DNA from: Sanderia malayensis
Taxonomy: Eukaryota > Cnidaria > Scyphozoa > Semaeostomeae > Pelagiidae
Direction: 5' to 3'
Assembly (NCBI GenBank): GCA_013076295.1
Contig: RQOL01000828.1
Location: forward strand, 1-64,000
Length of the DNA: 64,000 nt
Notes under the pieces: model-generated
Database searches by the model: none
Told to the model about the DNA's origin: nothing
The model's input: only the letters and a program-made list of their open reading frames with translations
Translations under genes and position numbers: made by a program
Shown: positions 28,401 through 41,439 of the stretch, in pieces
How positions within the stretch are numbered: position 1 is the stretch's first letter
Layout of the letters: every line of letters begins with the position of its first letter

Positions 28401-30832
28401 AAACAACTACATGTGAGGTTTACATAGTTTCCACTGTAATAACGTGGATTCATGTGTAACTTCTGTGCATTGATGTTAAGAACACTGAAAAGAAGCAACT
28501 GCATGTGTATTTTGCTTAGTTTCAACTGTGATAACGTGGATTCATGTGCAAATAGTGTGAATGAATGTTAATATCACTGAAAACAAGCAAATGCGTATGT
28601 ATTTCACTTCGTTTCCACTGTAATAACGTGGACTCATATGGATTTTGTGTGCATTAATGTTAATATCACTGAAAACAAGCAAATGCATATGTATTTCATT
28701 TCGTTTCAACTTTAATAACGTGTATTCATGTGGATTTTATGTGCATTAACGTTAATATCACTGAAAACAAGCAAATGCAAGTGTATTTCACTTCGTTTCA
28801 ACTGTAATAACGTGGATTCATGTGCAATTAGTGTGAAAGAATGTTAATATCACTGAAAACAAACAACTATATGTGAATTTTACATGGTTTCCACTTTAAT
28901 AACGCGGATTCATGTGTAATTTCTGTACATCAAATTTAATAACGCTGAAAACAAGCAAATGCTTGTGTATTTCACCTAATTTCAACTGTAATAACGTGAA
29001 TTTTTATGTAATCAGTCTGAACGAATGTTAATATCACTGAAAACAAGTAACTTCATGTGTTTTTATATAGTTTTAGCTGCAATAACGTCGATTCATGTGC
29101 AATTAGTGTGGATGAATGCCAATATCACTGAAAACAAACAACTGCATGTGTATTTTGCTTAGTTTCAACTGTAATAATGTGGATTCATGTGCAATTAGTG
29201 TGAATGAATGTTAATATCAATGAAAACAAGCAAATGCAAATGTATTTCACTTCGTTTCAACTGTAATAACGTGGATTCATGTGGATTTTGTTGCATTAAT
29301 GTTAATGTTACTGAAAACAAGTAAATACATATGTATTTCACTTCGTCTCAACTTTAATAACGTGGATTCATGTGGACTTTGTGTGCATTAACTTTAATAT
29401 AAATGAAAACAAGCAAATGCATGTCTGTTTCACTTCGTTTCAACTGCAATAACGTGATTCATGTGCAATTAGTGTGAAAGAATGTTAATATCACTGAAAA
29501 CAAACAACTACATGTGAGGTTTACATAGTTCCACTGTAATAACGTGGATTCATGTGTAACTTCTGTGCATTGATGTTAAGAACACTGAAAAGAAGCAACT
29601 GCATGTGTATTTTGCTTAGTTTCAACTGTGATAACGTGGATTCATGTGCAAATAGTGTGAATGAATGTTAATATCACTGAAAACAAGCAAATTCGTATGA
29701 ATTTCACTTCGTTTCCACTGTAATAACGTGGACTCATATGGATTTTGTGTGCATTAACGTTAATATCACTGAAAACAAGCAAATGCAAGTGTATTTCACT
29801 TCGTTTCAACTGTAATAACGTGGATTCATGTGCAATTAGTGTGAGGGAATGTTAATATCACTGAAAACAAACAACTACATGTGAATTTTACATGGTTTCC
29901 ACTTTAATAACGTGGATTGATGTGTGATTTCTGTGCATTAATGTTAGTAACACTGAAAAGATGCAAATGCATGTGTATTTCTATTAGTTTTAACTGTAAT
30001 AACGTGGATTCATGTGCAATTAGTGTGAATGAATGTTAATATCACTGAAAACAAGTAAACGCACGTGTATTTTACTTAGTTTCAACTGTAATAACGTGAA
30101 TTTTTATGTAATCAGTTTTAGCGAATGTTAATATCACTGAAAACAAGTAACTTCATGTCTTTTTAAATAGTTTCAGCTGTAATAACTTGGATTCATGCGC
30201 ATTTAGTGTGAATGAAGGTTAATATCACTGAAAACAAGTAAATGCATTTGTATTTCAGTTAGCTTCACTAGTAATAACGTTGATTCATGTGTAATTTATG
30301 TGCATTAATGTCAATATCACTGAAAACAATTAAATGCACGTATATTTCACTTATTTTCAACTGTTAAAACGCCGATTCATGTGCAATTAGTGTGAATGAA
30401 TGCTAATATCACTGAAAACAAGCAACTGCATGTGTATTTTGCTTAGTTTCAACTGTGATAACGTGGATTCATGTGCAAATAGTGTGAATGAATGTTAATA
30501 TCACTGAAAACAAGCAAATGCGTATGTATGAACGTTAATATTACTGAAAACAAGCAAATGCGTATGTATTTCACTTCGTTTCCACTGTAATAACGTGGAC
30601 TTAGATGGATTTTGTGTGCATTAATGTTAATATCACTGAAAACAAGTAAATGCATATGTATTTCACTTCGTTTCAACTTTAATAACGTGTATTCATGTGT
30701 AATTTATGTGCATTAATGTCAATATCACTGAAAAAAATTAAATACACGTATATCTCACTTATTTTCAACTGTTATAACGGCGATTCATGTGCAATTAGTG
30801 TGAATGAATGCTAATATCACTTTGCATGTGCA
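25441..30832 (+). repeat. Satellite block with 0.92- and 1.10-kb periods
   Basis: Satellite between the two TTAA elements. The marker agtaacactgaaaagatgc occurs at 25,997 and 26,916 (919 bp apart, ten monomers). The marker caagtaacttcatgtg occurs at 27,941 and 29,044 (1,103 bp, twelve monomers). From about 29,785 onward the block matches 23,380 onward at an offset of 6,405 bp. Confidence 0.8.
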
Positions 30833-30836
30833 TTAA

Positions 30837-31842
30837 AGACCCATTGTCAACCAACAAAGCAGACCCCATAAGTATGGAGCCTTCCTCTTGTTTATCAACA
30901 AAGCGCCTACGTAGTTACATGAATTCTGGGTCAGAAATTAAAAATCGCGCAGTTACTTGGCTGTAAACATTGAAAACTAAACAGTGAACAGTGGTGAACA
31001 GTCAAGTAACATTGAAAACTAAACTTTCCAAGTCTTTGTCGTTTATTTTGATTTTAATTTATTATTCCTTGTCTTTGTTTGATTGTTTTTTTCTTGTAAT
31101 TTGTGACAAAAGTGTCTGTCATGGCGGCTAATTTGTTACTTTGGCTGTCCCCGAGGAAACCACGTTTGTTTGTTTGGTGTTTTTGCAATTGCAAGTAACC
31201 TTTCAAGAAAAAATAATTTATCTGCTATGCTATCATGCCAGTCAATCGAAATTTCAAATATTGAATACAAAGAAGATATTATCGTGTCATACGATCATAA
31301 ATCTAAATAGGAATAATCCTGAACCAAGAAGGGCTAGGCTATAGAGTAGGCCGTAAATATGCCTAAGTGATAATAATAATTTAATTGCGCTGTCAAGTTT
31401 ACCATATTTTGAAGAAGTGAATCTTGATCACTAACAGTGGCTTCAGAGCTTTGCATCAGTCGAATCCATAACTGTCATATCGTTTGTATCAGTCATTACG
31501 CTTTTTACAATGAGGGTCGCAAAATTGGTTCATCAGTCTCACTGCTCTCTTCACAAGCAAAATGGCGAACGAATCCCAAACACTAACCATGTGGAAACAT
31601 TGACTCTGTTTGTAACTGCACGACTTTTATTTTCTGACACAGAACAGAGCTACCAACAGAGCTAATGTTTCCAAATGGTGAGTGTTAAGGATTCGTTCGC
31701 CATTTCGTTGGTGACAGCAAAGTAGCTGCGCGATTTTTAATTTCTGTCCCAGAAATTCATGTAACTACGTAGGCGCTTTGTTGATAAACAAGAGGAAGGC
31801 TCCATACTTATGGGGTCTGCTTTGTTGGTTGACAATGGGTCT
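30837..31842. mobile_element. TTAA-flanked TIR transposon, non-autonomous, copy 2
   Basis: Second copy of the element at 24,432-25,436, in the same orientation, between TTAA at 30,833-30,836 and 31,843-31,846. It sits at the same position of the same variant monomer, next to the same odd satellite flank atcactttgcatgtgcattaa. Copy differences are few: one base lost in gaatttctggg, a short difference in the T-rich tract near 31,087, and a few extra bases near 31,228. The shared flanks show that this copy arose by duplication of the surrounding satellite block and not by a second insertion. Confidence 0.88.
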
Positions 31843-31846
31843 TTAA

Positions 31847-34800
31847 TGTCAATATCACTGAAACAAAGCAAATGCACGTATTTCACTTTTTTCAACTGTA
31901 ATAATGGATTCATGTGCAATTAGTGTGAAGAATGTTAATATCACTGAAAACAAAGCAACTGCATGTGATTTTAGCTTAGTTTCAACTGTAATAACGTGGA
32001 TTCATGTGCAAATAGTGTGAATGAATGTTAATATCACTGAAAAAGCAAATGCGTATGTATTTCACTTCGTTTCTACTGTAATAACGTGGATATGGATTTT
32101 GTGTGCATAATGTTAATATCACTGAAAACAAGCAAATGCATATGTATTTCACTTCGTTTCAACTAATAATTGTTGTTTTTTTGTTGTTTAACGTTAATAT
32201 ACTGAAAACAAGCAAATGCAAGTTTTTCACTGGTTTCAACTGTAATAACGTGGATTCATGTGCAATTAGTGTGAAGGAATGTTAATAACTGAAAACAAAC
32301 AACTACATGTGAATTTTACATGGTTTCCACTTTAATAACGTGGATTCATGTGTAATTTCTGTGCATTAATGTTAGTAACACTGAAAAGATGCAAATGCAT
32401 GTGTATTTCTATTAGTTTTAACTGTAATAACGTGGATTCATGTGCAATTAGTGTGAATGAATGTTAATATCACTGAAAACAAGTAAACGCACGTGTATTT
32501 ACTTAGTTTCAACTGTAATAACGTGAATTTTTATGTAATCAGTTTTAGCGAATGTTAATATCACTGAAAACAAGTTAACTTCATGTCTTTTAAATAGTTT
32601 CAGCTGTAATAACTTGGATTCATGCGCATTTATGTGAATGAAGGTTATATACTGAAAACAAGTAAATGCATTTGTATTTCAGTTAGTTTCACTAGTAATA
32701 ACGTTGATCATGTGTAATTTATGTGCATTAATGTCAATATCACTGAAAACAATTAAAGCACGTATATTTCACTTATTTTCAACTGTTATAACGCCGATTC
32801 ATGCAATTAGTGTGAATGAATGCTAATATCACTGAAAACAAGCAACTGCATGTGTATTTTGCTTAGTTTCAACTGTGATAACGTGGATTCATGTGCAAAT
32901 AGTGTGAATGAATGTTAATATCACTGAAAACAAGCAAATGCGTATGTATTTCACTTCGTTTCCACTGTAATAACGTGGACTCATATGGATTTTGTGTGCA
33001 TTAATGTTAATATCACTGAAAACAAGCAAATGCATATGTATTTCATTTCGTTTCAACTTTAATAACGTGTATTCATGTGGATTTTATGTGCATTAACGTT
33101 AATATCACTGAAAACAAGCAAATGCAAGTGTATTCACTTCGTTTCAACTGTAATAACGTGGATTCATGTGCAATTAGTGTGAAAAATGTTAATATCACTG
33201 AAAACAAACAACTATATGTGAATTTTACATGGTTTCCACTTTAATAACGCGGATTCATGTGTAATTTCTGTACATCAAATTTAATAACACTGAAAACAAG
33301 CAAATGCTTGTGTATTTCACTAATTTCAACTGTAATAACGTGATTTTTATGTAATCAGTCTGAACGAATGTTAATATCACTGAAAACAAGTAACTTCATG
33401 TGTTTATTATTAGTTTTAGCTGCAATAACGTCGATTCATGTGCAATTAGTGTGGATGAATGCCAATATCACTGAAAACAAACAACTGCATGTATTTGCTT
33501 AGTTTCAACTGTAATAATGTGGATTCATGTGCAATTAGTGTGAATGAATGTTAATATCAATAAACAAGCAAATGCAAATGTATTTCACTTCGTTTCAACT
33601 AATAACGTGGATTCATGTGGATTTTTGTGCATTAATGTTAATGTTACTGAAACAAGTAAATACATATGTATTTCACTTCGTCTCAACTTTAATAACGTGG
33701 ATTCACGTGGACTTGTGTGCATTAACTTTAATATAAATGAAAACAAGCAAATGCATGTCTGTTTCACTTCGTTTCAACTGTAATAACGTGGATTCATGTG
33801 CAATTAGTGTGAAAGAATGTTAATATCACTGAAAACAAACAACTACATGTGAGGTTTACATAGTTTCCACTGTAATAACGTGGATTCATGTGTAACTCTG
33901 TGCATGATGTAAGAACACTGAAAAGAAGCAACTGCATGTGTATTTGCTTAGTTTCAACTGTATAACGTGGATTCATGTGCAAATAGTGTGAATGAATGTT
34001 AATATCACTGAAAACAAGCAAATTCGTATGAATTTCACTTCGTTTCCACTGTAATAACGTGACTCATATGGATTTGTGTGTTAACGTTAATATCACTGAA
34101 AACAAGCAAATGCAAGTTATTTCACTTCGTTTCAACTGTAATAACGTGGATTCATGTGCAATTAGTGAGGGAATGTTAATATCACTGAAAAACAACTACA
34201 TGTGAATTTTACATGTTTCCACTTTAATAACGTGGATTGATGTGGTTCTGTGCATTAATGTTAGTAACACTGAAAAGATGCAAATGCATGTGTATTTCTA
34301 TTAGTTTTAACTGTAATAACGTGGATTCATGTGCAATTAGTGTGAATGAATGTTAATATCACTGAAAACAAGTAAACGCACGTGTATTTACTTAGTTTCA
34401 ACTGTAATAACGTGAATTTTTATGTAATCAGTTTTAGCGAATGTTAATATCACTGAAAACAAGTAACTTCATGTCTTTTTAAATAGCTTCAGCTGTAATA
34501 ACTTGATTCATGCGCATTTAGTGTGAATGAAGTTAATATCACTGAAAACAAGTAAATGCATTTGTATTTCAGTTAGTTTCACTAGTAATAACGTTGATTC
34601 ATGTGTAATTTATGTGCATTAATGTCAATTTCACTGAAAACAATTAAATGCACGTATATTTCACTTATTTTCAACTGTTTATAACGCCGATTCAGTGCAA
34701 TTAGTGTGAATGAATGCTAATATCACTGGAAAACAAGCAACTGCATGTGTATTTTGCTTAGTTTCAACTGTGATAACGTGGATTCATGTGCAAATAGTGT

Positions 34801-36420
34801 GAATGAATGTTAATATCACTGAAAACAAGCAAATGCGTATGTATTTCACTTCGTTTCCACTGTAATAACGTGGACTCATATGGATTTTGTGTGCATTAAG
34901 TTAATATCACTGAAACAAGCAAATGCATATGTATTTCATTTCGTTTCAACTTTAATAACGTGTATTCATGTGGATTTTATGTGCATTAACGTTAATATCA
35001 CTGAAAACAAGCAAATGCAAGTGTATTTCACTTCGTTTCAACTGTAATAACGTGGATTCATGTGCAATTAGTGTGAAAGAATGAATATCACTGAAAACAA
35101 ACAACTATATGGTGAATTTTACATGGTTTCCACTTTAATAACGCGGATTCATGTGTAATTTCTGTACATCAAATTTAATAACACTGAAAACAAGCAAATG
35201 CTTGTGTATTTCACCTAATTTCAACTGTAATAACGTGAACTTTTATGTAATCAGTCTGAACGAATGTTAATATCACTGAAAACAAGTAACTTCATGTGTT
35301 TTTATATAGTTTTAGCTGCAATAACGTCGATTCATGTGCAATTAGTGGGATGAATGCCAATATCACTGAAAACAAACAACTGCATGTGTATTTTGCTTAG
35401 TTTCAACTGTAATAATGTGGATTCATGTGCAATTAGTGTGAATGAATATTAATATCAATGAAAACAAGCAAATGCAAATGTATTTCACTTCGTTTCAACT
35501 GTAATAACGTGGATTCATGTGATTTTGTGTGCATTAATGTTAATGTTACTGAAAACAAGTAATACATATGTATTTCACTTCGTCTCAACTTTAATAACGT
35601 GGATTCATGTGGACTTTGTGTGCATTAACTTTAATATAAATGAAAACAAGCAAATGCATGTCTGTTTCACTTCGTTTCAACTGTAATAACGTGGATTCAT
35701 GTGCAATTAGTGTGAAAGAATGTTAATATCACTGAAAACAAACAACTACATGTGATTTACATAGTTTCCACTGTAATAACGTGGATTCATGTGTAACTTC
35801 TGTGCATTGATGTTAAACACTGAAAAGAAGCAAACTGCATGTGTATTTTGCTTAGTTTCACTGTGATAACGTGGATTCATGTGCAAATAGTGTGAATGAA
35901 TGTTAATATCACTGAAAACAAGCAAATTCGTATGAATTTCACTTCGTTTCCACTGTAATAACGTGGACTCATGGATTTTGTGTGCATTAACGTTAATATC
36001 ACTGAAAACAAGCAAATGCAAGTGTATTTCACTTCGTTTCAACTGTAATAACGTGGATTCATGTGCAATTAGTGTGAAGGAATGTTAATATCACTGAAAC
36101 AAACAACTACATGTGAATTTTACATGGTTTCCACTTTAATAACGTGGATTGATGTGTAATTTCTGTGCATTAATGTTAGTAACACTGAAAAGATGCAAAT
36201 GCATGTGTTTTCTATTAGTTTTAACTGTAATAACGTGGATTCATGTGCAATTAGTGTGAATGAATGTTAATATCACTGAAAACAAGTAAACGCACGTGTA
36301 TTTTACTTAGTTTCAACTGTAATAACGTGAATTTTTATGTAATCAGTTTTAGCGAATGTTAATATCACTGAAAACAAGTAACTTCATGTCTTTTTAAATA
36401 GTTGCTGTAATAACTTGGAT
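31847..36420 (+). repeat. Indel-rich satellite segment
   Basis: Satellite matching the blocks at 25.4-27.9 kb and 36.4-40 kb but with frequent loss of one or two bases. Examples are acgtatttcacttttttc at about 31,878, gtgtattcacttcg at about 33,129 and gtgagggaatg at about 34,166. Equivalent positions in the flanking blocks are intact. HOR spacings shrink accordingly (1,889 and 1,915 bp against 1,925 bp downstream). The change stops abruptly near 36.4 kb. It may be poorly polished long-read consensus and not biology. Confidence 0.75.
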
Positions 36421-39400
36421 TCATGCGCATTTAGTGTGAATGAAGGTTAATATCACTGAAAACAAGTAAATGCATTTGTATTTCAGTTAGTTTCACTAGT
36501 AATAACGTTGGATCATGTGTAATTTATGTGCATTAATGTCAATATCACTGAAAACAATTAAACGCACGTATATTTCACTTATTTTCAACTGTTATAACGC
36601 CGATTCATGTGCAATTAGTGTGAATGAATGCTAATATCACTGAAAACAAGCAACTGCATGTGTATTTTGCTTAGTTTCAACTGTGATAACGTGGATTCAT
36701 GTGCAAATAGTGTGAATGAATGTTAATATCACTGAAAACAAGCAAATGCGTATGTATTTCACTTCGTTTCCACTGTAATAACGTGGACTCATATGGATTT
36801 TGTGTGCATTAATGTTAATATCACTGAAAACAAGCAAATGCATATGTATTTCATTTCGTTTCAACTTTAATAACGTGTATTCATGTGGATTTTATGTGCA
36901 TTAACGTTAATATCACTGAAAACAAGCAAATGCAAGTGTATTTCACTTCGTTTCAACTGTAATAACGTGGATTCATGTGCAATTAGTGTGAAAGAATGTT
37001 AATATCACTGAAAACAAACAACTATATGTGAATTTTACATGGTTTCCACTTTAATAACGCGGATTCATGTGTAATTTCTGTACATCAAATTTAATAACAC
37101 TGAAAACAAGCAAATGCTTGTGTATTTCACATAATTTCAACTGTAATAACGTGAATTTTTATGTAATCAGTCTGAACGAATGTTAATATCACTGAAAACA
37201 AGTAACTTCATGTGTTTTTATATAGTTTTAGCTGCAATAACGTCGATTCATGTGCAATTAGTGTGGATGAATGCCAATATCACTGAAAACAAACAACTGC
37301 ATGTGTATTTTGCTTAGTTTCAACTGTAATAATGTGGATTCATGTGCAATTAGTGTGAATGAATGTTAATATCAATGAAAACAAGCAAATGCAAATGTAT
37401 TTCACTTCGTTTCAACTGTAATAACGTGGATTCATGTGGATTTTGTGTGCATTAATGTTAATGTTACTGAAAACAAGTAAATACATATGTATTTCACTTC
37501 GTCTCAACTTTAATAACGTGGATTCATGTGGACTTTGTGTGCATTAACTTTAATATAAATGAAAACAAGCAAATGCATGTCTGTTTCACTTCGTTTCAAC
37601 TGTAATAACGTGGATTCATGTGCAATTAGTGTGAAAGAATGTTAATATCACTGAAAACAAACAACTACATGTGAGGTTTACATAGTTTCCACTGTAATAA
37701 CGTGGATTCATGTGTAACTTCTGTGCATTGATGTTAAGAACACTGAAAAGAAGCAACTGCATGTGTATTTTGCTTAGTTTCAACTGTGATAACGTGGATT
37801 CATGTGCAAATAGTGTGAATGAATGTTAATATCACTGAAAACAAGCAAATTCGTATGAATTTCACTTCGTTTCCACTGTAATAACGTGGACTCATATGGA
37901 TTTTGTGTGCATTAACGTTAATATCACTGAAAACAAGCAAATGCAAGTGTATTTCACTTCGTTTCAACTGTAATAACGTGGATTCATGTGCAATTAGTGT
38001 GAGGGAATGTTAATATCACTGAAAACAAACAACTACATGTGAATTTTACATGGTTTCCACTTTAATAACGTGGATTGATGTGTATTTCTGTGCATTAATG
38101 TTAGTAACACTGAAAAGATGCAAATGCATGTGTATTTCTATTAGTTTTAACTGTAATAACGTGGATTCATGTGCAATTAGTGTGAATGAATGTTAATATC
38201 ACTGAAAACAAGTAAACGCACGTGTATTTTACTTAGTTTCAACTGTAATAACGTGAATTTTTATGTAATCAGTTTTAGCGAATGTTAATATCACTGAAAA
38301 CAAGTAACTTCATGTCTTTTTAAATAGCTTCAGCTGTAATAACTTGGATTCATGCGCATTTAGTGTGAATGAAGGTTAATATCACTGAAAACAAGTAAAT
38401 GCATTTGTATTTCAGTTAGTTTCACTAGTAATAACGTTGATTCATGTGTAATTTATGTGCATTAATGTCAATTTCACTGAAAACAATTAAATGCACGTAT
38501 ATTTCACTTATTTTCAACTGTTATAACGCCGATTTATGTGCAATTAGTGTGAATAAATGCTAATATCACTGAAAACAAGCAACTGCATGTGTATTTTGCT
38601 TAGTTTCAACTGTGATAACGTGGATTCATGTGCAAATAGTGTGAATGAATGTTAATATCACTGAAAACAAGCAAATGCATATGTATTTCACTTCGTTTCA
38701 ACTTTAAGTGTATTCATGTGGATTTTGTGTGCATTAACGTTAATATCACTGAAAACAAGCAAATGCAAGTGTATTTCACTTCGTTTCAACTGTAATAACG
38801 TGGATTCATGTGCAATTAGTGTGAAAGAATGTCAATTATCACTGAAAACAAACAACTATATGTGAATTTTACATGGTTTCCACTTTAATAACGCGGATTC
38901 ATGTGTAATTTCTGTGCATTAAATTTAATAACACTGAAAACAAGCAAATGCTTGTGTATTTCACCCAATTTCAACTGTAATAACGTAAATTTTTATGTAA
39001 TCAGTCTGAACGAATGTTAATATCACTGAAAACAAGTAACTTCATGTGTTTTTACATAGTTTTAGCTGCAATAACGTCGATTCATGTGCAATTAGTGTGG
39101 ATGAATGCCAATATCACTGAAAACAAACAACTGCATGTGTATTTTGCTTAGTTTCAACTGTAATAATGTGGATTCATGTGCAATTAGTGTGAATGAATGT
39201 TAATATCACTTAAAACAAGCAAATGCAAATGTATTTCACTTCGTTTCAACTGTAATAACGTGATTCATGTGGATTTTGTGTGCATTAATGTTAATGTTAC
39301 TGAACACAAGTAAATACATATGTATTTCACTTCGTCTCAACTTTAATAACGTGGATTCATGTGGATTTTGTGTGCATTAACTTTAATATAAATGAAAACA

Positions 39401-40341
39401 AGCAAATGCATGTGTGTTTCACTTCGTTTCAACTGTAATAACGTGGATTCATGTGCAATTAGTGTGAAAGAATGTTAATATCACTGAAAACAAACAACTA
39501 CATGTGAGTTTTACATAGTTTCCACTGTAATAACGTGGATTCATGTGTAACTTCTGTGCATTGATGTTAATAACACTGAAAAGAAGCAAATGCATGTGTA
39601 TTTCTATTAGTTTCAACTGTAATAACGTGGATTCATGTGCAATTAGTGTGAATGAATATTTAATATCACTGAAAACAAGTAAACGCCTGTGTATTTTACT
39701 TAGTTTCAACTGTAATAACGTGAATTTACGTGTAAATTGTGTGCATTAATGTTAATAATACTGAAAACAAGCAAATGCATGTGTATTTCACTTAGTTTCA
39801 CCTGTAATAACGAGGATTCATGTGCAATTAGTGTGAATGAATGTTAATATCACTGACAACAAGTAAATGCATGTGTATTTCACTTAGTTTCAACCTTAAT
39901 AACGTGAATTTATGTGTGATTTGTGTGCATTAATGTTAATAACACTGAAAACAAGCAAATGCTTGTGTATTTCACTTAGTTTCAACGGTAATAACGTGAA
40001 TTTTTATGTAATCAGTCTGAACGAATGTTAATATCACTGAAAACAAGTAACTTCATGTGTTTTTACATAGTTTTAGCTGCAATAACGTCGATTCATGTGC
40101 AATTAGTGTGGATGAATGCTAATATCACTGAAAACAAACAACTGCATGTGTATTTTGCTTAGTTTCAACTGTAATAATGTGGATTCATGGGCAATTAGTG
40201 TGAATGAATGTTAATATCACTGAAAACAAGCAAATGCAAATGTATTTCACTTCGTTTCAACTGTAATAACGTGGATTCATGTGGATTTTGTGTGCATTAA
40301 TGTTAATGTTACTGAAAACAAGTAAATACATATGTATTTCA
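32374..40341 (+). repeat. About 1.93-kb (21-monomer) higher-order repeat
   Basis: The marker agtaacactgaaaagatgc recurs at 32,374, 34,263, 36,178 and 38,103, that is every 1.89-1.93 kb, close to 21 monomers. Monomer order between markers is the same in each unit. The last unit is disturbed after about 38,640 by deletion of several monomers and runs on in related but more varied monomers to the array end at 40,341. Confidence 0.8.
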
Positions 40342-40344
40342 GCT

Positions 40345-41402
40345 ACTTTGAAGGCCACGCATTTTATACGCTGCTTTGAAAATAAGCTCAAGTCCATTGA
40401 TATCCAACTGAATAAAATAATGAGCAAAATGAAGACCCATAGTTTGAGGAGTAATTTTTTGCAGGCATATTTTTTGCAGAATATTTCACTAAGAGGTCAA
40501 TGTGATTATTCTTAGAATTATGATAAGAAAGGAAATAATCCGGGGAACTTGCAAGAGATACTAAAATATTTGGTAAAATTCGGCGATAATTCAGTTTTTG
40601 AAGATTATATTGCCAATACACCAAAATCGGCTACATATCGCACGAAAATGACACAGAATGAATTGATTAGAATTTGTGGTGAAGTTATTTTGCAGAAGAT
40701 CACCTCAGAGATAAAAGAGGCAAAATTATGTACGATTCTGGATTCTGCAGATATCAGCAATATTGAACAAATGCCTATTGTATTGAGATATGTTGACAGA
40801 GAGTCGCAAATCAGAGAATCTTTTGTGGGTTTTTTCCCTGGCAACAGCAGCATGACTGGTGAAGCCATCCAAATAAGATCCTTGATGGTATTGCAAAGTT
40901 GTCCCTTGATATGAGCTTTTGTCGAGGGAAGGGTATGATGGTGCTGCAAATATGTCTGGCAAGTGTACAGGAGCGACAGCAAGGACAACTAGAGTCTTTC
41001 ACAAGGCTCCATATGTTCATTGTGCGTCTCATGTTTTGAATCTTGCTGTTGTATCAGCGTACGATACACAATTGGTGAAAAATATGATGAGCACTGTACA
41101 TGTGGTATCGGATATGTTCAATGTCATCCCAACAGGTTTGCCCTTTGGCGGAAAACATCAAGCCATTTTGCCAACTGCTTCCCATACAATCTTATCGACA
41201 TTTGCCAAACCAGATGGCTAGCCCGGATCGATGGATTGGATGTCTTTGCCCAGGTTTTTGTGGCAGTTCTGCATGCCTTGGAAAAAATGAAATTACATGT
41301 TCCTGAGAATGGTATACCAATACTGTACGCGATGCTAGTGGTCTTTTACACTCGTTATGAGCATTCCAGTTCATCATTTACCGTTTGTGGCAGCAAATCC
41401 TA
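40345..41402 (+). pseudogene. hAT transposase remnant (DUF4371/ZMYM1-like)
   Basis: Translated pieces follow the order of DUF4371 / zinc finger MYM-type 1-like hAT transposases. NKLKSIDIQL and SLRGQCDYS come first, then NPGNLQEILKYL, a long block with TQNELIRICGEVI, SNIEQMPIVLRYVD and ESFVGFF, then GYDGAANMSGK, VHCASHVLNLAVV and CQTRWLARIDGLDVF. It is dead: an in-frame TAG at 40,513-40,515, frameshifts near 40,872 and 40,932, and another before 41,190. The acidic stretch before ISNIEQM (near 40,745) is shortened compared with the usual catalytic ADETTD-like motif. The zinc finger and N-terminus are missing, cut by the satellite boundary. The C-terminal dimerisation region is also missing; Gypsy sequence follows from about 41,430. 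Family assignment is confident; exact ends are not. Confidence 0.85.
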
Positions 41403-41439
41403 AATCTTGAGAAGCGTTCAACAAATCCATACCACAAGG

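Larger units (their letters stand above)
1..40341 (+). repeat. 92-bp satellite array
   Basis: Continuous head-to-tail array of a monomer of about 92 bp, all in one orientation, broken only by two copies of a TTAA transposon. The period was measured directly: the same tgcaattagtgtgcag block begins at 421 and 513. The best conserved part of each monomer is gttaatatcactgaaaac followed by aagcaaatgc. The parts around tttcaactgtaataacgtgg and gtgtgaatgaatg vary between subfamilies. About 430 monomers are present. The array starts before the window and ends at about 40,341, where the monomer is cut after tatgtatttca. No coding potential is credible: open frames inside it are chance translations of the repeat. 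A centromeric or pericentromeric role is possible but is inference. Confidence 0.97.

Noticed and set aside
1..40341. CRISPR-like repeat array
   Set aside because: There are no unique spacers between identical short repeats; the whole 92-bp unit repeats, and the surrounding elements are those of an animal genome.
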